A stretch of DNA of 64,000 bases from Gymnorhina tibicen (lineage: Eukaryota > Chordata > Aves > Passeriformes > Artamidae), in assembly GCA_013399875.1 (NCBI GenBank), contig VXAZ01006807.1:434001-498000 (forward strand), in the 5' to 3' direction. Shown piece by piece: positions 60,101-64,000 of this stretch; position 1 is the stretch's first letter; the number at the start of each line of letters is the position of its first letter. Below the pieces are notes generated by a model, which was not told the origin of the DNA, did no database searches, and saw only the letters and a program-made list of their open reading frames with translations. A program made the translations under genes and the position numbers.

Positions 60101-60480
60101 GCTGGCCATAGTTAGGTCCTGGTAGGCCTAAAAGGACCAGTGCAAGCTAAGGTATCACCAAGGGCAAAGCAATCATGTGAACTGTCCCTGTTGACTTTTC
60201 CACTACTCAGTTCACCTTCTCTTCAAACATACCTCAGTAAAGCTCGGTGTGCATCAAATGACATTTCCATTACTATCTATGCTGACAGATTAGCAGTTCA
60301 TAGCAGCACAAAGAACCATTTTTAAAATTTTCATAAAAGTAGAGAGATACTCACCCGGAGGTGTGTAGGCATCCATTGATGTTTGCACCACCAATGAACG
60401 TCGTTTTGAGGGCATGGGGACTGCCATTTTCCTTTCTTTATGTTTAGCAAGGGCTGCCTGCACTGCTTCTGTGTGGACAT
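17..60480 (-). CDS. DIP2C: DIP2C, internal part of gene (22 exons, spliced)
   Basis: DIP2 proteins carry an N-terminal DMAP1-binding domain followed by two fatty-acyl-AMP-ligase-like domains (FLD1, FLD2). The family is linked to neuronal development and, in several eukaryotes, to control of particular diacylglycerol pools; the exact reaction in vertebrates is unsettled. Here 22 GT-AG exons join in one frame to about 946 residues without stops, from [18 protein letters not shown] in w1 to [10 protein letters not shown] in w22. The sequence follows my recollection of human DIP2C almost residue for residue. DIP2A and DIP2B differ clearly in the linker, for example [19 protein letters not shown] in w2 and [12 protein letters not shown] in w3. 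The exons before w1 and after w22 lie outside the window. Exons fall within 60 kb, much tighter than the very large mammalian gene as I recall it. Join (minus strand): 60480-60355, 59518-59309, 53208-53077, 51714-51595, 50654-50457, 40623-40532, 36694-36584, 26317-26194, 25570-25461, 24133-24031, 23678-23614, 21813-21720, 21597-21478, 20615-20501, 16682-16543, 14943-14807, 12625-12417, 11604-11490, 7138-6937, 4923-4814, 4008-3928, 140-17. Confidence 0.95.
836..875. repeat. TG/TA microsatellite
   Basis: Interrupted (TG)n with flanking TA units on the plus strand. Likely length-variable between individuals. Confidence 0.9.
3039..3090. repeat. GGGAATAGCA short tandem/inverted repeat
   Basis: Two adjacent GGGAATAGCA units (3039-3058), then two related GGGAATA units, the last forming GGAATAG-CA-CTATTCC, a perfect 7-base inverted repeat (3075-3081 with 3084-3090). 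Confidence 0.85.
3928..4008 (-). CDS. DIP2C: DIP2C exon w21: start of FLD2
   Basis: 81 bases, phase 0-0, 27 codons, residues 879-905. Reads [20 protein letters not shown] then YTLLNCR. L...L.WRA...PDH.LY..LN is the opening helix and strand of the second acyl-activating-enzyme-like domain, comparable with LEAALQRWG in w5. Symmetric, so skipping would keep the frame. Donor GTAAGA, acceptor TTGCAG. Confidence 0.96.
4009..4813 (-). other. Intron w20-w21 (805 bases)
   Basis: GT-AG intron, phase 0, A+T-rich, with short AATAAT and ATC runs near 4668-4700. Nothing else seen. Confidence 0.88.
4814..4923 (-). CDS. DIP2C: DIP2C exon w20: FLD1-FLD2 linker
   Basis: 110 bases, phase 1 in, phase 0 out, residues 842-878. 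Reads [20 protein letters not shown] then [17 protein letters not shown]. It connects the end of FLD1 to the start of FLD2. [18 protein letters not shown] is nearly invariant in the family. The DNDQARK ending separates it from DIP2B as I recall that protein, which supports DIP2C. Donor GTAAGC, acceptor TATTCTAG. Confidence 0.96.
4924..6936 (-). other. Intron w19-w20 (2,013 bases)
   Basis: GT-AG intron, phase 1. The part at about 6400-6800 reads like a very old dispersed repeat (see findings). Otherwise nothing seen. Confidence 0.87.
6937..7138 (-). CDS. DIP2C: DIP2C exon w19: FLD1 end, degenerate A10 motif
   Basis: 202 bases, phase 0 in, phase 1 out, residues 775-841. Reads [60 protein letters not shown] and [16 protein letters not shown] is the position of motif A10 (P.T..GKI), but the catalytic lysine is glycine. 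The following cysteine/histidine cluster [10 protein letters not shown] is a DIP2 family feature; any metal role is inference. Donor GTAAGA, with an acceptor after seven T residues. Confidence 0.97.
7139..11489 (-). other. Intron w18-w19 (4,351 bases)
   Basis: GT-AG intron, phase 0. Nothing recognisable seen. Overlapping plus frames at 9223-9564 and 9314-9652 lie in a slightly G+C-richer patch and have no domain. Confidence 0.87.
11490..11604 (-). CDS. DIP2C: DIP2C exon w18: FLD1 C-terminal subdomain
   Basis: 115 bases, phase 2 in, phase 0 out, residues 736-774. Reads [20 protein letters not shown] then [18 protein letters not shown]. The strand-rich [16 protein letters not shown] segment is the C-terminal subdomain strand AVVGVPDE.VVVVAE. 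The acidic loop STEEDSF comes before the long helix QWMSRVLQ. Donor GTAATG; the acceptor AG is preceded by CTCCTAT. Confidence 0.96.
11605..12416 (-). other. Intron w17-w18 (812 bases)
   Basis: Intron with the weak donor GTTTGA, phase 2. A 93-codon minus-strand frame at 11968-12249 is Leu-rich but matches no family I know and is not in the DIP2C reading order. Confidence 0.88.
12417..12625 (-). CDS. DIP2C: DIP2C exon w17: FLD1 hinge region
   Basis: 209 bases, phase 0 in, phase 2 out, residues 667-736. Reads [60 protein letters not shown] and [18 protein letters not shown] is motif A7, in which the ribose-binding Asp of the usual TGDLGF is a Leu. [19 protein letters not shown] is motif A8 and the hinge, well kept (compare GR.KD.I...G.N..P.DIE). 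The donor GTTTGA is the weakest in the window. A 95-codon frame on the other strand here is only the mirror of this exon. Confidence 0.97.
12626..14806 (-). other. Intron w16-w17 (2,181 bases)
   Basis: GT-AG intron, phase 0. Nothing recognisable seen. Confidence 0.88.
14807..14943 (-). CDS. DIP2C: DIP2C exon w16: FLD1
   Basis: 137 bases, phase 1 in, phase 0 out, residues 621-666. Reads [40 protein letters not shown] and [25 protein letters not shown] matches motif A6 of the ANL family (GEIW..G....GYW). Small conservative changes from human as I recall it: IPQLCK for VPQLCR and AIAT for AVAT. Donor GTAAGT; the acceptor AG is preceded by CCTCT. Confidence 0.96.
14944..16542 (-). other. Intron w15-w16 (1,599 bases)
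   Basis: GT-AG intron, phase 1. Nothing recognisable seen. Confidence 0.88.
16543..16682 (-). CDS. DIP2C: DIP2C exon w15: FLD1
   Basis: 140 bases, phase 2 in, phase 1 out, residues 574-620. Reads [40 protein letters not shown] and [19 protein letters not shown] followed by the next exon's IMCSVKPDG corresponds to the FAAL stretch SCG.P.....I.IVDP. Several CpG dinucleotides are kept in this exon (for example CCGCCGGG). Donor GTGAGA, acceptor GTTTGTAG. Confidence 0.96.
19575..19950 (+). mobile_element. CR1 LINE 3' end fragment
   Basis: Matches the avian CR1 3' region: the GCTCAGCCTGG.AAAA.GGAGGCTCAG block, then GACAGGACAAGAGGAAATGG, GGTTTAGATTGGATATTAGG, a GGAACAGGCTGCCCAGAGAA block, and the closing AAAGATCTTAAAGGTCTTTT CCAACCT stretch. 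It is truncated at the 5' end as CR1 copies usually are, and lies opposite to DIP2C. Fairly well preserved, so relatively young. The 124-codon frame across it is a repeat artefact. The 5' limit is approximate. Confidence 0.93.
20428..20446. repeat. T19 homopolymer
   Basis: Uninterrupted run of 19 T on the plus strand (A on the gene strand), about 55 bases from the donor of w14. No retroposed sequence is recognisable next to it. Confidence 0.92.
20501..20615 (-). CDS. DIP2C: DIP2C exon w14: FLD1
   Basis: 115 bases, phase 1 in, phase 2 out, residues 536-574. Reads [20 protein letters not shown] then [18 protein letters not shown]. In FAALs this is the segment F...F...G......P.YG.AE, with the cysteines CPCASSPEA at the position of the substrate-facing YG.AE turn. 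Donor GTACGT; the acceptor ends TACCCCAG. Confidence 0.96.
20616..21477 (-). other. Intron w13-w14 (862 bases)
   Basis: GT-AG intron, phase 1. Contains a TA/TG microsatellite at 20784-20810. Otherwise nothing seen. Confidence 0.88.
20784..20810. repeat. TA/TG microsatellite
   Basis: Short alternating purine-pyrimidine tract, (TA)n passing into TGTG. Confidence 0.85.
21478..21597 (-). CDS. DIP2C: DIP2C exon w13: FLD1
   Basis: 120 bases, phase 1-1, residues 496-535. Reads [55 protein letters not shown] is the equivalent of the L..LR...NGAEP strand-turn (adenine-binding region, motif A5) of adenylating enzymes. The codons around the 3' end are relatively G+C-rich and the CpG in TCGCTGCGG is retained. 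Donor GTAAGC. Confidence 0.96.
21598..21719 (-). other. Intron w12-w13, short (122 bases)
   Basis: The shortest intron of the set, donor GTAAGA, acceptor TTACTGCAG after a T/G-rich tract. Phase 1. It could be removed by intron definition, unlike the other introns. Confidence 0.93.
21720..21813 (-). CDS. DIP2C: DIP2C exon w12: FLD1
   Basis: 94 bases, phase 0 in, phase 1 out, residues 465-495. Reads [20 protein letters not shown] then [11 protein letters not shown]. The pattern matches the FAAL segment with a hydrophobic strand, a proline and a W-containing helix that positions the next lid region. Identical to the human protein as I recall it. It is followed by the shortest intron in the window (122 bases). 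Donor GTAAGA. Confidence 0.96.
21814..23613 (-). other. Intron w11-w12 (1,800 bases)
   Basis: GT-AG intron, phase 0. Nothing recognisable seen. Confidence 0.88.
23614..23678 (-). CDS. DIP2C: DIP2C exon w11: FLD1, shortest exon
   Basis: 65 bases, phase 1 in, phase 0 out, residues 443-464. Reads [20 protein letters not shown] then LT. It corresponds to the segment after the P-loop helix where FAALs have a VSWLPPYHDMGLIGG-like pattern; here D, GLW and G are kept. It lies between introns of 352 and 1,800 bases. Donor GTAAGT, acceptor TTGGACAG. Confidence 0.95.
23679..24030 (-). other. Intron w10-w11 (352 bases)
   Basis: Short GT-AG intron, phase 1. Its first ~195 bases after w10 stay open in the gene frame before a stop, which is probably chance. 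Confidence 0.9.
24031..24133 (-). CDS. DIP2C: DIP2C exon w10: FLD1 degenerate P-loop
   Basis: 103 bases, phase 0 in, phase 1 out, residues 409-442. Reads [20 protein letters not shown] then [20 protein letters not shown] occupies the place of the canonical TSGSTG phosphate-binding loop and lacks its glycine/serine pattern. The human protein has the same loop as I recall it, so this is a family trait and not local decay. IALL here corresponds to TALL in the human protein. Donor GTATGG, acceptor CATTTTAG. Confidence 0.96.
24134..25460 (-). other. Intron w9-w10 (1,327 bases)
   Basis: GT-AG intron, phase 0. Nothing recognisable seen. Confidence 0.88.
25461..25570 (-). CDS. DIP2C: DIP2C exon w9: FLD1
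   Basis: 110 bases, phase 1 in, phase 0 out, residues 372-408. Reads [20 protein letters not shown] then [16 protein letters not shown]. The final strand TAYIE followed by YK in w10 corresponds to the strand that precedes the ATP-binding P-loop in adenylating enzymes. Donor GTGAGT, acceptor TTTCTCAG, both strong. Confidence 0.96.
25571..26193 (-). other. Intron w8-w9 (623 bases)
   Basis: GT-AG intron, phase 1. A moderately G+C-rich patch lies at about 25940-26130, open on both strands (frames of 74 and 129 codons, the latter running into w8). Read as chance. Confidence 0.88.
26194..26317 (-). CDS. DIP2C: DIP2C exon w8: FLD1
   Basis: 124 bases, phase 0 in, phase 1 out, residues 331-371. Reads [40 protein letters not shown] and K. 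The alternating helix-strand pattern ([19 protein letters not shown]) is the usual sensor-of-substrate region of the ANL fold. It starts right after w7's PLTRK, matching the unbroken human order. A CR1 insertion begins about 260 bases upstream in the intron on its 5' side. Donor GTAATC, acceptor TCTTAG. Confidence 0.96.
26580..27410 (+). mobile_element. CR1 LINE, 5'-truncated, with remnant of reverse-transcriptase ORF end
   Basis: About 830 bases. The first part translates with breaks into the C-terminal end of the CR1 reverse-transcriptase ORF (pieces such as [20 protein letters not shown] and [11 protein letters not shown]). It is followed by the CR1 3' untranslated pattern (GGACTGGAGCATCTCTCCTA, GCTGGGGCTGCTCAGCCT, GACAGGACCAGAGGCAATGG style blocks) and a decayed 3' end near TTCTGTGAATTTGTGA. 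Stops and frameshifts show it is dead. More diverged than the copy at 19575. The 5' limit is uncertain by some tens of bases. Confidence 0.92.
28921..28950. repeat. AT-rich tract
   Basis: Low-complexity A/T sequence with an (AT)5 core. Confidence 0.8.
31705..31738. repeat. Perfect 10-base inverted repeat (possible stem-loop)
   Basis: TAGGAAACTA at 31705-31714 and its exact reverse complement TAGTTTCCTA at 31729-31738, with a 14-base loop. The loop sequence AAACTTGAAAAATA is partly repeated just downstream (31738-31751). Confidence 0.9.
33497..33512. repeat. A16 homopolymer
   Basis: Sixteen A on the plus strand. The sequence before it shows no recognisable retroposed gene. Confidence 0.9.
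34285..34360. repeat. TA-rich low-complexity tract
   Basis: TATATA-rich stretch with several ATATAT blocks and one ACATGTGT interruption. Confidence 0.85.
36584..36694 (-). CDS. DIP2C: DIP2C exon w7: FLD1 core strand
   Basis: 111 bases, phase 0-0, 37 codons, residues 294-330. Reads [20 protein letters not shown] then [17 protein letters not shown]. This is the conserved V.LVFPNN.....AFYGCL.A..VPVP block of FAAL-like domains, and FLD2 repeats the pattern in w22 (VALVYPP). The donor GTGGGG is a weaker match than its neighbours. The exon could be skipped without a frameshift, but that would remove a core strand. Confidence 0.96.
36695..40531 (-). other. Intron w6-w7 (3,837 bases)
   Basis: GT-AG intron, phase 0. 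Contains an interrupted T/C tract at 39546-39573 and most of a 194-codon plus frame (39931-40515) just outside w6. A slightly G+C-richer stretch lies near 37200-37600. No repeat family recognised. Confidence 0.85.
40532..40623 (-). CDS. DIP2C: DIP2C exon w6: FLD1 N-terminal subdomain
   Basis: 92 bases, phase 1 in, phase 0 out, residues 263-293. Reads [20 protein letters not shown] then [10 protein letters not shown]. This is the helix and turn of the adenylating-enzyme fold that ends in the PGD turn, equivalent to L..GDRV in FAAL proteins. It lies between two of the longest introns in the window. Donor GTGAGT, acceptor TTAATAG. Confidence 0.95.
40624..50456 (-). other. Intron w5-w6 (9,833 bases)
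   Basis: GT-AG intron, phase 1. Holds a decayed reversed CR1 fragment (40924-41048), a pyrimidine-rich stretch (about 41165-41470), an A12 run (42170-42181), a locally G+C-richer block (about 43000-44350) with several open frames on both strands, and an unexplained 164-codon plus frame (47480-47974) in purine-rich DNA. None shows splice structure or a known domain. Confidence 0.82.
40924..41048 (-). mobile_element. Decayed CR1 3' end fragment, reversed
   Basis: The stretch CTAGAAGGGGCTGGTACATC ATCAAGTCCAGACATCACCC and, further on, GACCTCGAGGGTGATG..CACCAC follows the order of the reverse-complemented CR1 3' region (GGAAGGGACC..ATCATC.AGTCCAACCATCAACC and ACCTCCAGGGATGGTGACTCCACCAC). Many substitutions and a deleted middle. 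Same orientation as DIP2C. By-eye alignment only. Confidence 0.55.
50457..50654 (-). CDS. DIP2C: DIP2C exon w5: start of FLD1
   Basis: 198 bases, phase 1-1, residues 197-262. Reads [20 protein letters not shown], then [39 protein letters not shown] and [20 protein letters not shown] and the following strand form the N-terminal edge of the first acyl-activating-enzyme-like domain. The acceptor context is poor (AATCATAAG); frame and homology fix it, because the next AG lies 8 bases on and would shift the frame. Donor GTGAGC. Confidence 0.96.
50655..51594 (-). other. Intron w4-w5 (940 bases)
   Basis: GT-AG intron, phase 1. The 3' end has a poor polypyrimidine tract. A minus-strand 88-codon frame at 51274-51540 is not recognised. 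Otherwise nothing seen. Confidence 0.88.
51595..51714 (-). CDS. DIP2C: DIP2C exon w4: basic conserved segment before FLD1
   Basis: 120 bases, phase 1-1, residues 157-196. Reads [38 protein letters not shown] and E. This block is strongly conserved in all three vertebrate DIP2 proteins. The KRPKRP motif resembles a basic nuclear-localisation or docking stretch; that role is inference. The acceptor ends CCTGCAG. The donor GTAAAA is acceptable but lacks G at +5. Confidence 0.96.
51715..53076 (-). other. Intron w3-w4 (1,362 bases)
   Basis: GT-AG intron, phase 1. Contains an interrupted poly(A) tract on the plus strand at 52668-52703 (poly(T) on the gene strand). The first 150 bases after w3 stay open in frame. 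Confidence 0.88.
52668..52703. repeat. Interrupted poly(A) tract
   Basis: Four A runs separated by single or double C. On the gene strand this is a T-rich tract inside intron w3-w4, not next to a coding exon. Confidence 0.88.
53077..53208 (-). CDS. DIP2C: DIP2C exon w3: linker
   Basis: 132 bases, phase 1-1, residues 113-156. Reads [33 protein letters not shown] and [12 protein letters not shown]. My recollection of the human protein has a slightly different STGSRTAPK stretch where this bird has STARVAPK. No catalytic motif; this is linker between the DMAP1-binding domain and FLD1. Donor GTATGT. Read-through past the donor stays open for about 49 codons (see findings). Confidence 0.95.
53209..59308 (-). 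other. Intron w2-w3 (6,100 bases)
   Basis: GT-AG intron, phase 1, A+T-rich. A 184-codon plus-strand frame at 56962-57516 has no recognisable family and no splice or promoter context. Nothing else beyond short T runs (for example near 54436 and 55168). Confidence 0.85.
59309..59518 (-). CDS. DIP2C: DIP2C exon w2: Ser/Thr-rich linker
   Basis: 210 bases, phase 1-1, residues 42-112. The exon opens [18 protein letters not shown] and contains [19 protein letters not shown], then a Ser/Thr/Gly tract, and ends [14 protein letters not shown]. Most of it is low complexity and probably disordered, apart from the [11 protein letters not shown] and [11 protein letters not shown] segments. These segments differ in DIP2A and DIP2B as I recall them, so this exon is the best evidence for the DIP2C paralogue. 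Donor GTCAGT; the acceptor AG is preceded by TAATTACT. Confidence 0.96.
59519..60354 (-). other. Intron w1-w2 (836 bases)
   Basis: GT-AG intron, phase 1. Short A runs near 59740 and 59828. No repeat or open frame of note. Confidence 0.9.
60355..60480 (-). CDS. DIP2C: DIP2C exon w1: end of DMAP1-binding region
   Basis: 126 bases, phase 1 in and phase 1 out, residues 1-42 of the fragment. It reads [18 protein letters not shown], then [20 protein letters not shown] and YTPPG/D across the splice. The helical [16 protein letters not shown] stretch closes the DMAP1-binding region, which starts in exons beyond 64000. The acceptor is a pyrimidine run ending TTACAG and the donor is GTGAGT, both strong. 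The serine in KRRSL sits in a basic context and looks like a possible kinase site; that is inference. Confidence 0.96.
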
Positions 60481-61769
60481 CTGTAAGGAAAGAGGTTTGA
60501 AGGCAGAGTTAGACAGAAAGGAGCTGTTTTGTGTGCATCCACCACACCTGGTGCAGGTTTGTGTGTGTGCCAGCTGGGCTGACAACGCACATCCCATGAT
60601 GGAAGGTCAGGAACACACAGGATCCTCCAGGATCTCGGAGGAACTGCAGGCGTTCTCCTCCCTGTAGAAAAAGCAGCTACAGTGAAAAGTGCTGTACCAA
60701 CAAACAAGCCCTTTGAGCTGTATGATATTCCCAGAACAGTACTGCAGTATTTGAAGAGCAGGAACATCACTTCCCCAGAGCAAACCTCTGTTTAACCAGG
60801 AGCTGTTACCTCAGTGACCATTGCTGTTTTCAGTGGAACTGTGGTGTATTAACACTGCCCATTTTTTAACAAGTAAGGTTTCCAATTGACACAAAAGTCA
60901 CACAGAGTAAGTGAACAAGAACATTTGCTTGAAGGGTAAGAGGTATGTAAAATGCCACAACAGAAATGGCAACAAGTCCCTCATTCCCAAATCCTTCTCC
61001 TGCCACTGTCACTTGGCATTATTCACAGAAAAATAAGTACTACGTAAGGTTGGCCTGAGGCGGAATGAGGAAAAAAAACCACCCTAAGCACAGACCTGGT
61101 GCTTTGCAGGCAGGTGCTGCACACAGCTCACACCAGCCCACTCCACAGTATCCAAGAGATCCCTTCTCCTTGGGGATGTAGCCAGCGAACAGCTTCTCTA
61201 CCTATCACATGTATTTATAGCTGCCTGCCTCCCAAAGTTTGAAAACGGCTATTTATCATATCTAAAAGATGTGAGTGACTTTTGGATAATGATTTTGTTT
61301 AAGCACCATTTTTTAATTACTACCATAACTACATATTGAAATAAGTCTGCCTTTAGTTTATTACCTTGCACTGTTTGTCTGCATATTTCTATGGACTAGG
61401 GACAAGACTCACACGAGGAGAATGTATGCAAAAGACATGGCAGCCAACAGATGTTTCTTGTGGCTAAAGAAGTTGCCACATACATTGACCATCTGACATC
61501 TTGCCCCTTAACCAGTTGCCACTGGTCAGCTGTAGAAAATACAGCAATTTGGGTGCATAATTTAGCTATTTCCATTTGTGAAGCAGGAGCACAGTAAATC
61601 AGGTCTAATCCAGAGTGATCCCACTTCTGCTGCTGTTGAATCTGCTTGAAGACCACCCTCACAGGCTGGGTTGGCAGCATGCAGTCATTATCCTACTCCT
61701 GGTATGGATGTGGTGGCAGCTCTGAACAGGCAGTGTGCCCCAAGAAAAGCAACAGGAAACAGAAGAGTG

Positions 61770-61815
61770 TATATATATATATATATATCTATATATATAT
61801 CTATATATCTATCTC
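61770..61815. repeat. AT microsatellite with CT interruptions
   Basis: (AT)9 followed by ATCTATATAT units and ATCT repeats. Low complexity; overlapping open frames here (YIYIYIYI) are artefacts. Confidence 0.93.
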
Positions 61816-62270
61816 CTTATTTAAGGAAGCATTGGTTGAATCACATCTCTGTACGTAACTTGTGAGTAACAACCTGGAAGGATGACTAGAAGCATTAGAT
61901 GATAAGCTGCCGATAAGCTGCAGTGTCTCATTTCCAATAATGGTGTTTCCTATCTTCTGCCAGGGTTTAAGCACCTCTCGATAGAAGTACAACAGGGAAG
62001 AGTAAGAAAAAGAGCATTACCAGCTGCTTCTGTGAGTTGCTTTCTTTTCTTTTCTTTTAAATCATGAAGAGGATGAGCATAGCAGCAAAGCAAAGCAAGA
62101 AAAGCAAACAGCAAAGCTGGGAAACCATTCTCAAAAGATAAAAGAGCCGTGCAGCTGATGGACCAAAATGAAGGAAGACCAATGTTATCATCAACCCAGA
62201 GAACAATTTCTCTCCTGTCATTATTTTAAAACAGAAAGTTAAGGTCTTTCTTTAATTAAAAACTGATGAA

Positions 62271-62315
62271 AAGTTTATGCGAAAAGTATCAGAAAATTTA
62301 TGTGAAAAGTATCAG
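62271..62315. repeat. 22-base tandem duplication
   Basis: Copy 1 at 62271-62292 and copy 2 at 62294-62315 differ at two positions (G/A and C/T). A recent local duplication in the intron. Confidence 0.88.
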
Positions 62316-62567
62316 ACTATGAAAATAAACAGTGTAAGTCTTTACCTAACAGCATGACCCCAAGATAAATTCCTAATTGCTCACTTCACACCAATGTCAA
62401 TAAGGTACACAGGACTGAACATGCTCCCTAATAGTTTCTTATCTGTTAAAGAGAGAAAATTCTTGGTTTTCCTTCAAAGGATAGCAATTAGATATCAAGC
62501 AGTAAGAAAAAAAAAGAGCTTTCCCTTTAAAAAAGCTCAACAAACCAACACTCCACAGCAATTTTTG

Positions 62568-62586
62568 AAAAAAAAAAATTTTTTTT
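62568..62586. repeat. A11T8 self-complementary tract
   Basis: Eleven A directly followed by eight T, which can fold back or form a rigid A-tract. No gene beside it. Confidence 0.88.
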
Positions 62587-64000
62587 GGAAGAAAATAAAT
62601 TTTGCTGATCAACACCCAAGGAACTATATGTATATTATTATACATAGGATTGGTTTTTAACTTTGTCAGGAGGGAGAAGAAATTCCTCCAAAGTTTTTTA
62701 AAGGAGGATAGCTGACAGAAAATCATTAAAATGCTTAGTGACAGCTGCATGCTGAATCATAACTTGTGAATTCTTTGATTTCTTTTTTGATGCTGTTTTG
62801 ATGTAAGAAGGTAGACTCATCAGCTTAATTAAAAACACTCTGCAGGGTTTTAATTTTCAAATGAGTCCACAGGAGTCCAGGAATTGAATTGTTTTCTCAA
62901 TAAGGCACCTTCTTGATATGTTTATTTGTAATGGGCTACCATGGAATAAACCACGCTATAGATTGCTAAAAAAACCAAACCCAAAGCCTCACAGGAAAGC
63001 AAAAACAATGTCAAAGATAAGAAACTCTAATAAACAAGAGGGAAGCTGACTGGGAAGAAGGAACAGCTTGCAGCCCAGCCTGCAAGATCAAATATTTAGA
63101 AGGCATTACTCAGACTTTGGAGGCTACCAAAAAACCCAGGATACATGTCCCGAAAATGCTGAGGACAGATAATCCAGAAACGGTCCAGGGAGTATCAACA
63201 AGAGTTTTACAGGGTTTTAGGTGAGAGGAATAAAATGCAGCATAAACAGTCAAGCTTGGGTGAAAAGTCTCTTCACAATGTTCTCTCTCAGGAATAAAAC
63301 CCTTGGCTAAACAAAGTGTCTCTGTGCATATAAAGAATGGCTAAGGATTAGGTAAAGAATGAATAACAGCCTATAGAGATTGTATGGTCTTCCTTTTGAA
63401 TGAAAGCCTGTTGGTGGGTTCTGAAGATGCTCTTAACCTGTCTGGACAGTCTTGTACAGAGTGGGACTTGGACAAGCTCATGAACAGTGTTCAAGCCATT
63501 CATGCCTAGAGACCAAGACCCAAAGTATTGAGAAATCAGAGAGGGGAGGGAAAGCCAGACTGATAGGTCAGAATTGCACTTGAGAACAATTCATGGGTTA
63601 CAATATCTATCCTGTAACCACAGCAAGACAGAAACAGTAAGGAGGTTTGTTCCCAGCAAATATCAGCTTCAGATATGCATTTTGCATACATATGCTTTGC
63701 TTTTCTCTTCTCTAGGTTTTAGCTTTACTTTTCTGATCTACAAGCCAATTTTGCTTATATAGCACAGGGAATGTTAACCAAAATGCAACTAATAATGTCT
63801 TATTGCACTTTCATGAATCATGGATTTAAATCCAAGTTGAAACATACATTTGCCACCAGTGTCCCTGGTGATCTGCTTCTCATGAATTTGAACAGGAGTG
63901 TGGTAGCTCTTCACCTCGGTGAAAGATGGGCTGTGGTGTCCATCATTTTGTATGTAACTCACTGCTTCCTCAAATCTGTCCCTAGCAGCTACTGAAAAAA

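Larger units (their letters stand above)
60481..64000 (-). other. Upstream DIP2C intron (partial)
   Basis: No coding exon found. I looked for the basic/Ser-rich end of the DMAP1-binding domain expected before w1 (a YHRRRSSGSRDERYRS-like stretch) and did not see it, so the 5' exons lie beyond 64000. Contains an AT microsatellite (61770-61815), a CTTTT run (62040-62058), a 22-base near-perfect direct repeat (62271-62315) and a self-complementary A11T8 block (62568-62586). Confidence 0.8.

Noticed and set aside
61396..61680. 94-codon minus-strand frame upstream of w1
   Set aside because: Considered as a missing 5' DIP2C exon or a retroelement piece. It does not resemble the DMAP1-binding domain, has no matching splice phase, and I could not assign it to a repeat family.
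1..64000. CRISPR array, operon, prophage, rRNA, tRNA or plasmid origin
   Set aside because: No regularly spaced repeats, no ribosome-binding-site-led gene trains and no recognisable RNA gene cores. The spliced exon structure is eukaryotic.
1..64000. Second protein-coding gene on the plus strand
   Set aside because: No set of plus-strand frames joins by GT-AG splicing into a recognisable protein, and no CpG-island promoter is evident.

Overview
The window looks like nuclear DNA of a bird. It is A+T-rich, almost all intron, and carries CR1 (chicken repeat 1) LINE fragments whose 3' ends match the avian type. I see no prokaryotic operon, CRISPR array, rRNA, tRNA or phage structure. The species cannot be named from the sequence alone.

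One gene accounts for all the coding sequence I can support. It is an internal part of DIP2C (disco-interacting protein 2 homolog C), read from the minus strand, so its 5' side lies at high coordinates. I mapped 22 consecutive coding exons, called w1 (60355-60480) to w22 (17-140). Every intron is GT-AG, the reading phase is unbroken, and no exon contains a stop or frameshift. The exons add up to 2,838 coding bases, about 946 residues of a protein usually near 1,550 residues. The first exons (N-terminal DMAP1-binding domain) lie beyond 64000. The last ones (most of the second FAAL-like domain) lie beyond position 1.

Layout from 5' to 3' of the gene: 60481-64000 is upstream intron with microsatellites. 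Exons w1-w5 (60480 down to 50457) encode the Ser/Thr-rich linker and the basic conserved segment before the first acyl-CoA-synthetase-like domain. Exons w6-w19 (40623 down to 6937) encode that first domain (FLD1). Exons w20-w21 (4923 down to 3928) encode the inter-domain linker and the start of the second domain (FLD2), and w22 (140 down to 17) continues FLD2. The two largest introns are 40624-50456 and 26318-36583. CR1 copies sit at about 19575-19950, 26580-27410 and, more decayed and reversed, 40924-41048.

The most informative protein-level observation is that FLD1 has the fold signatures of the ANL/FAAL adenylating enzymes but lacks key residues of three adenylation motifs. The most informative gene-level observation is a run of five consecutive exons, all symmetric in phase 1-1. 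I found no convincing independent gene or undescribed system in the introns. A few open frames, inverted repeats and composition anomalies are listed for checking.
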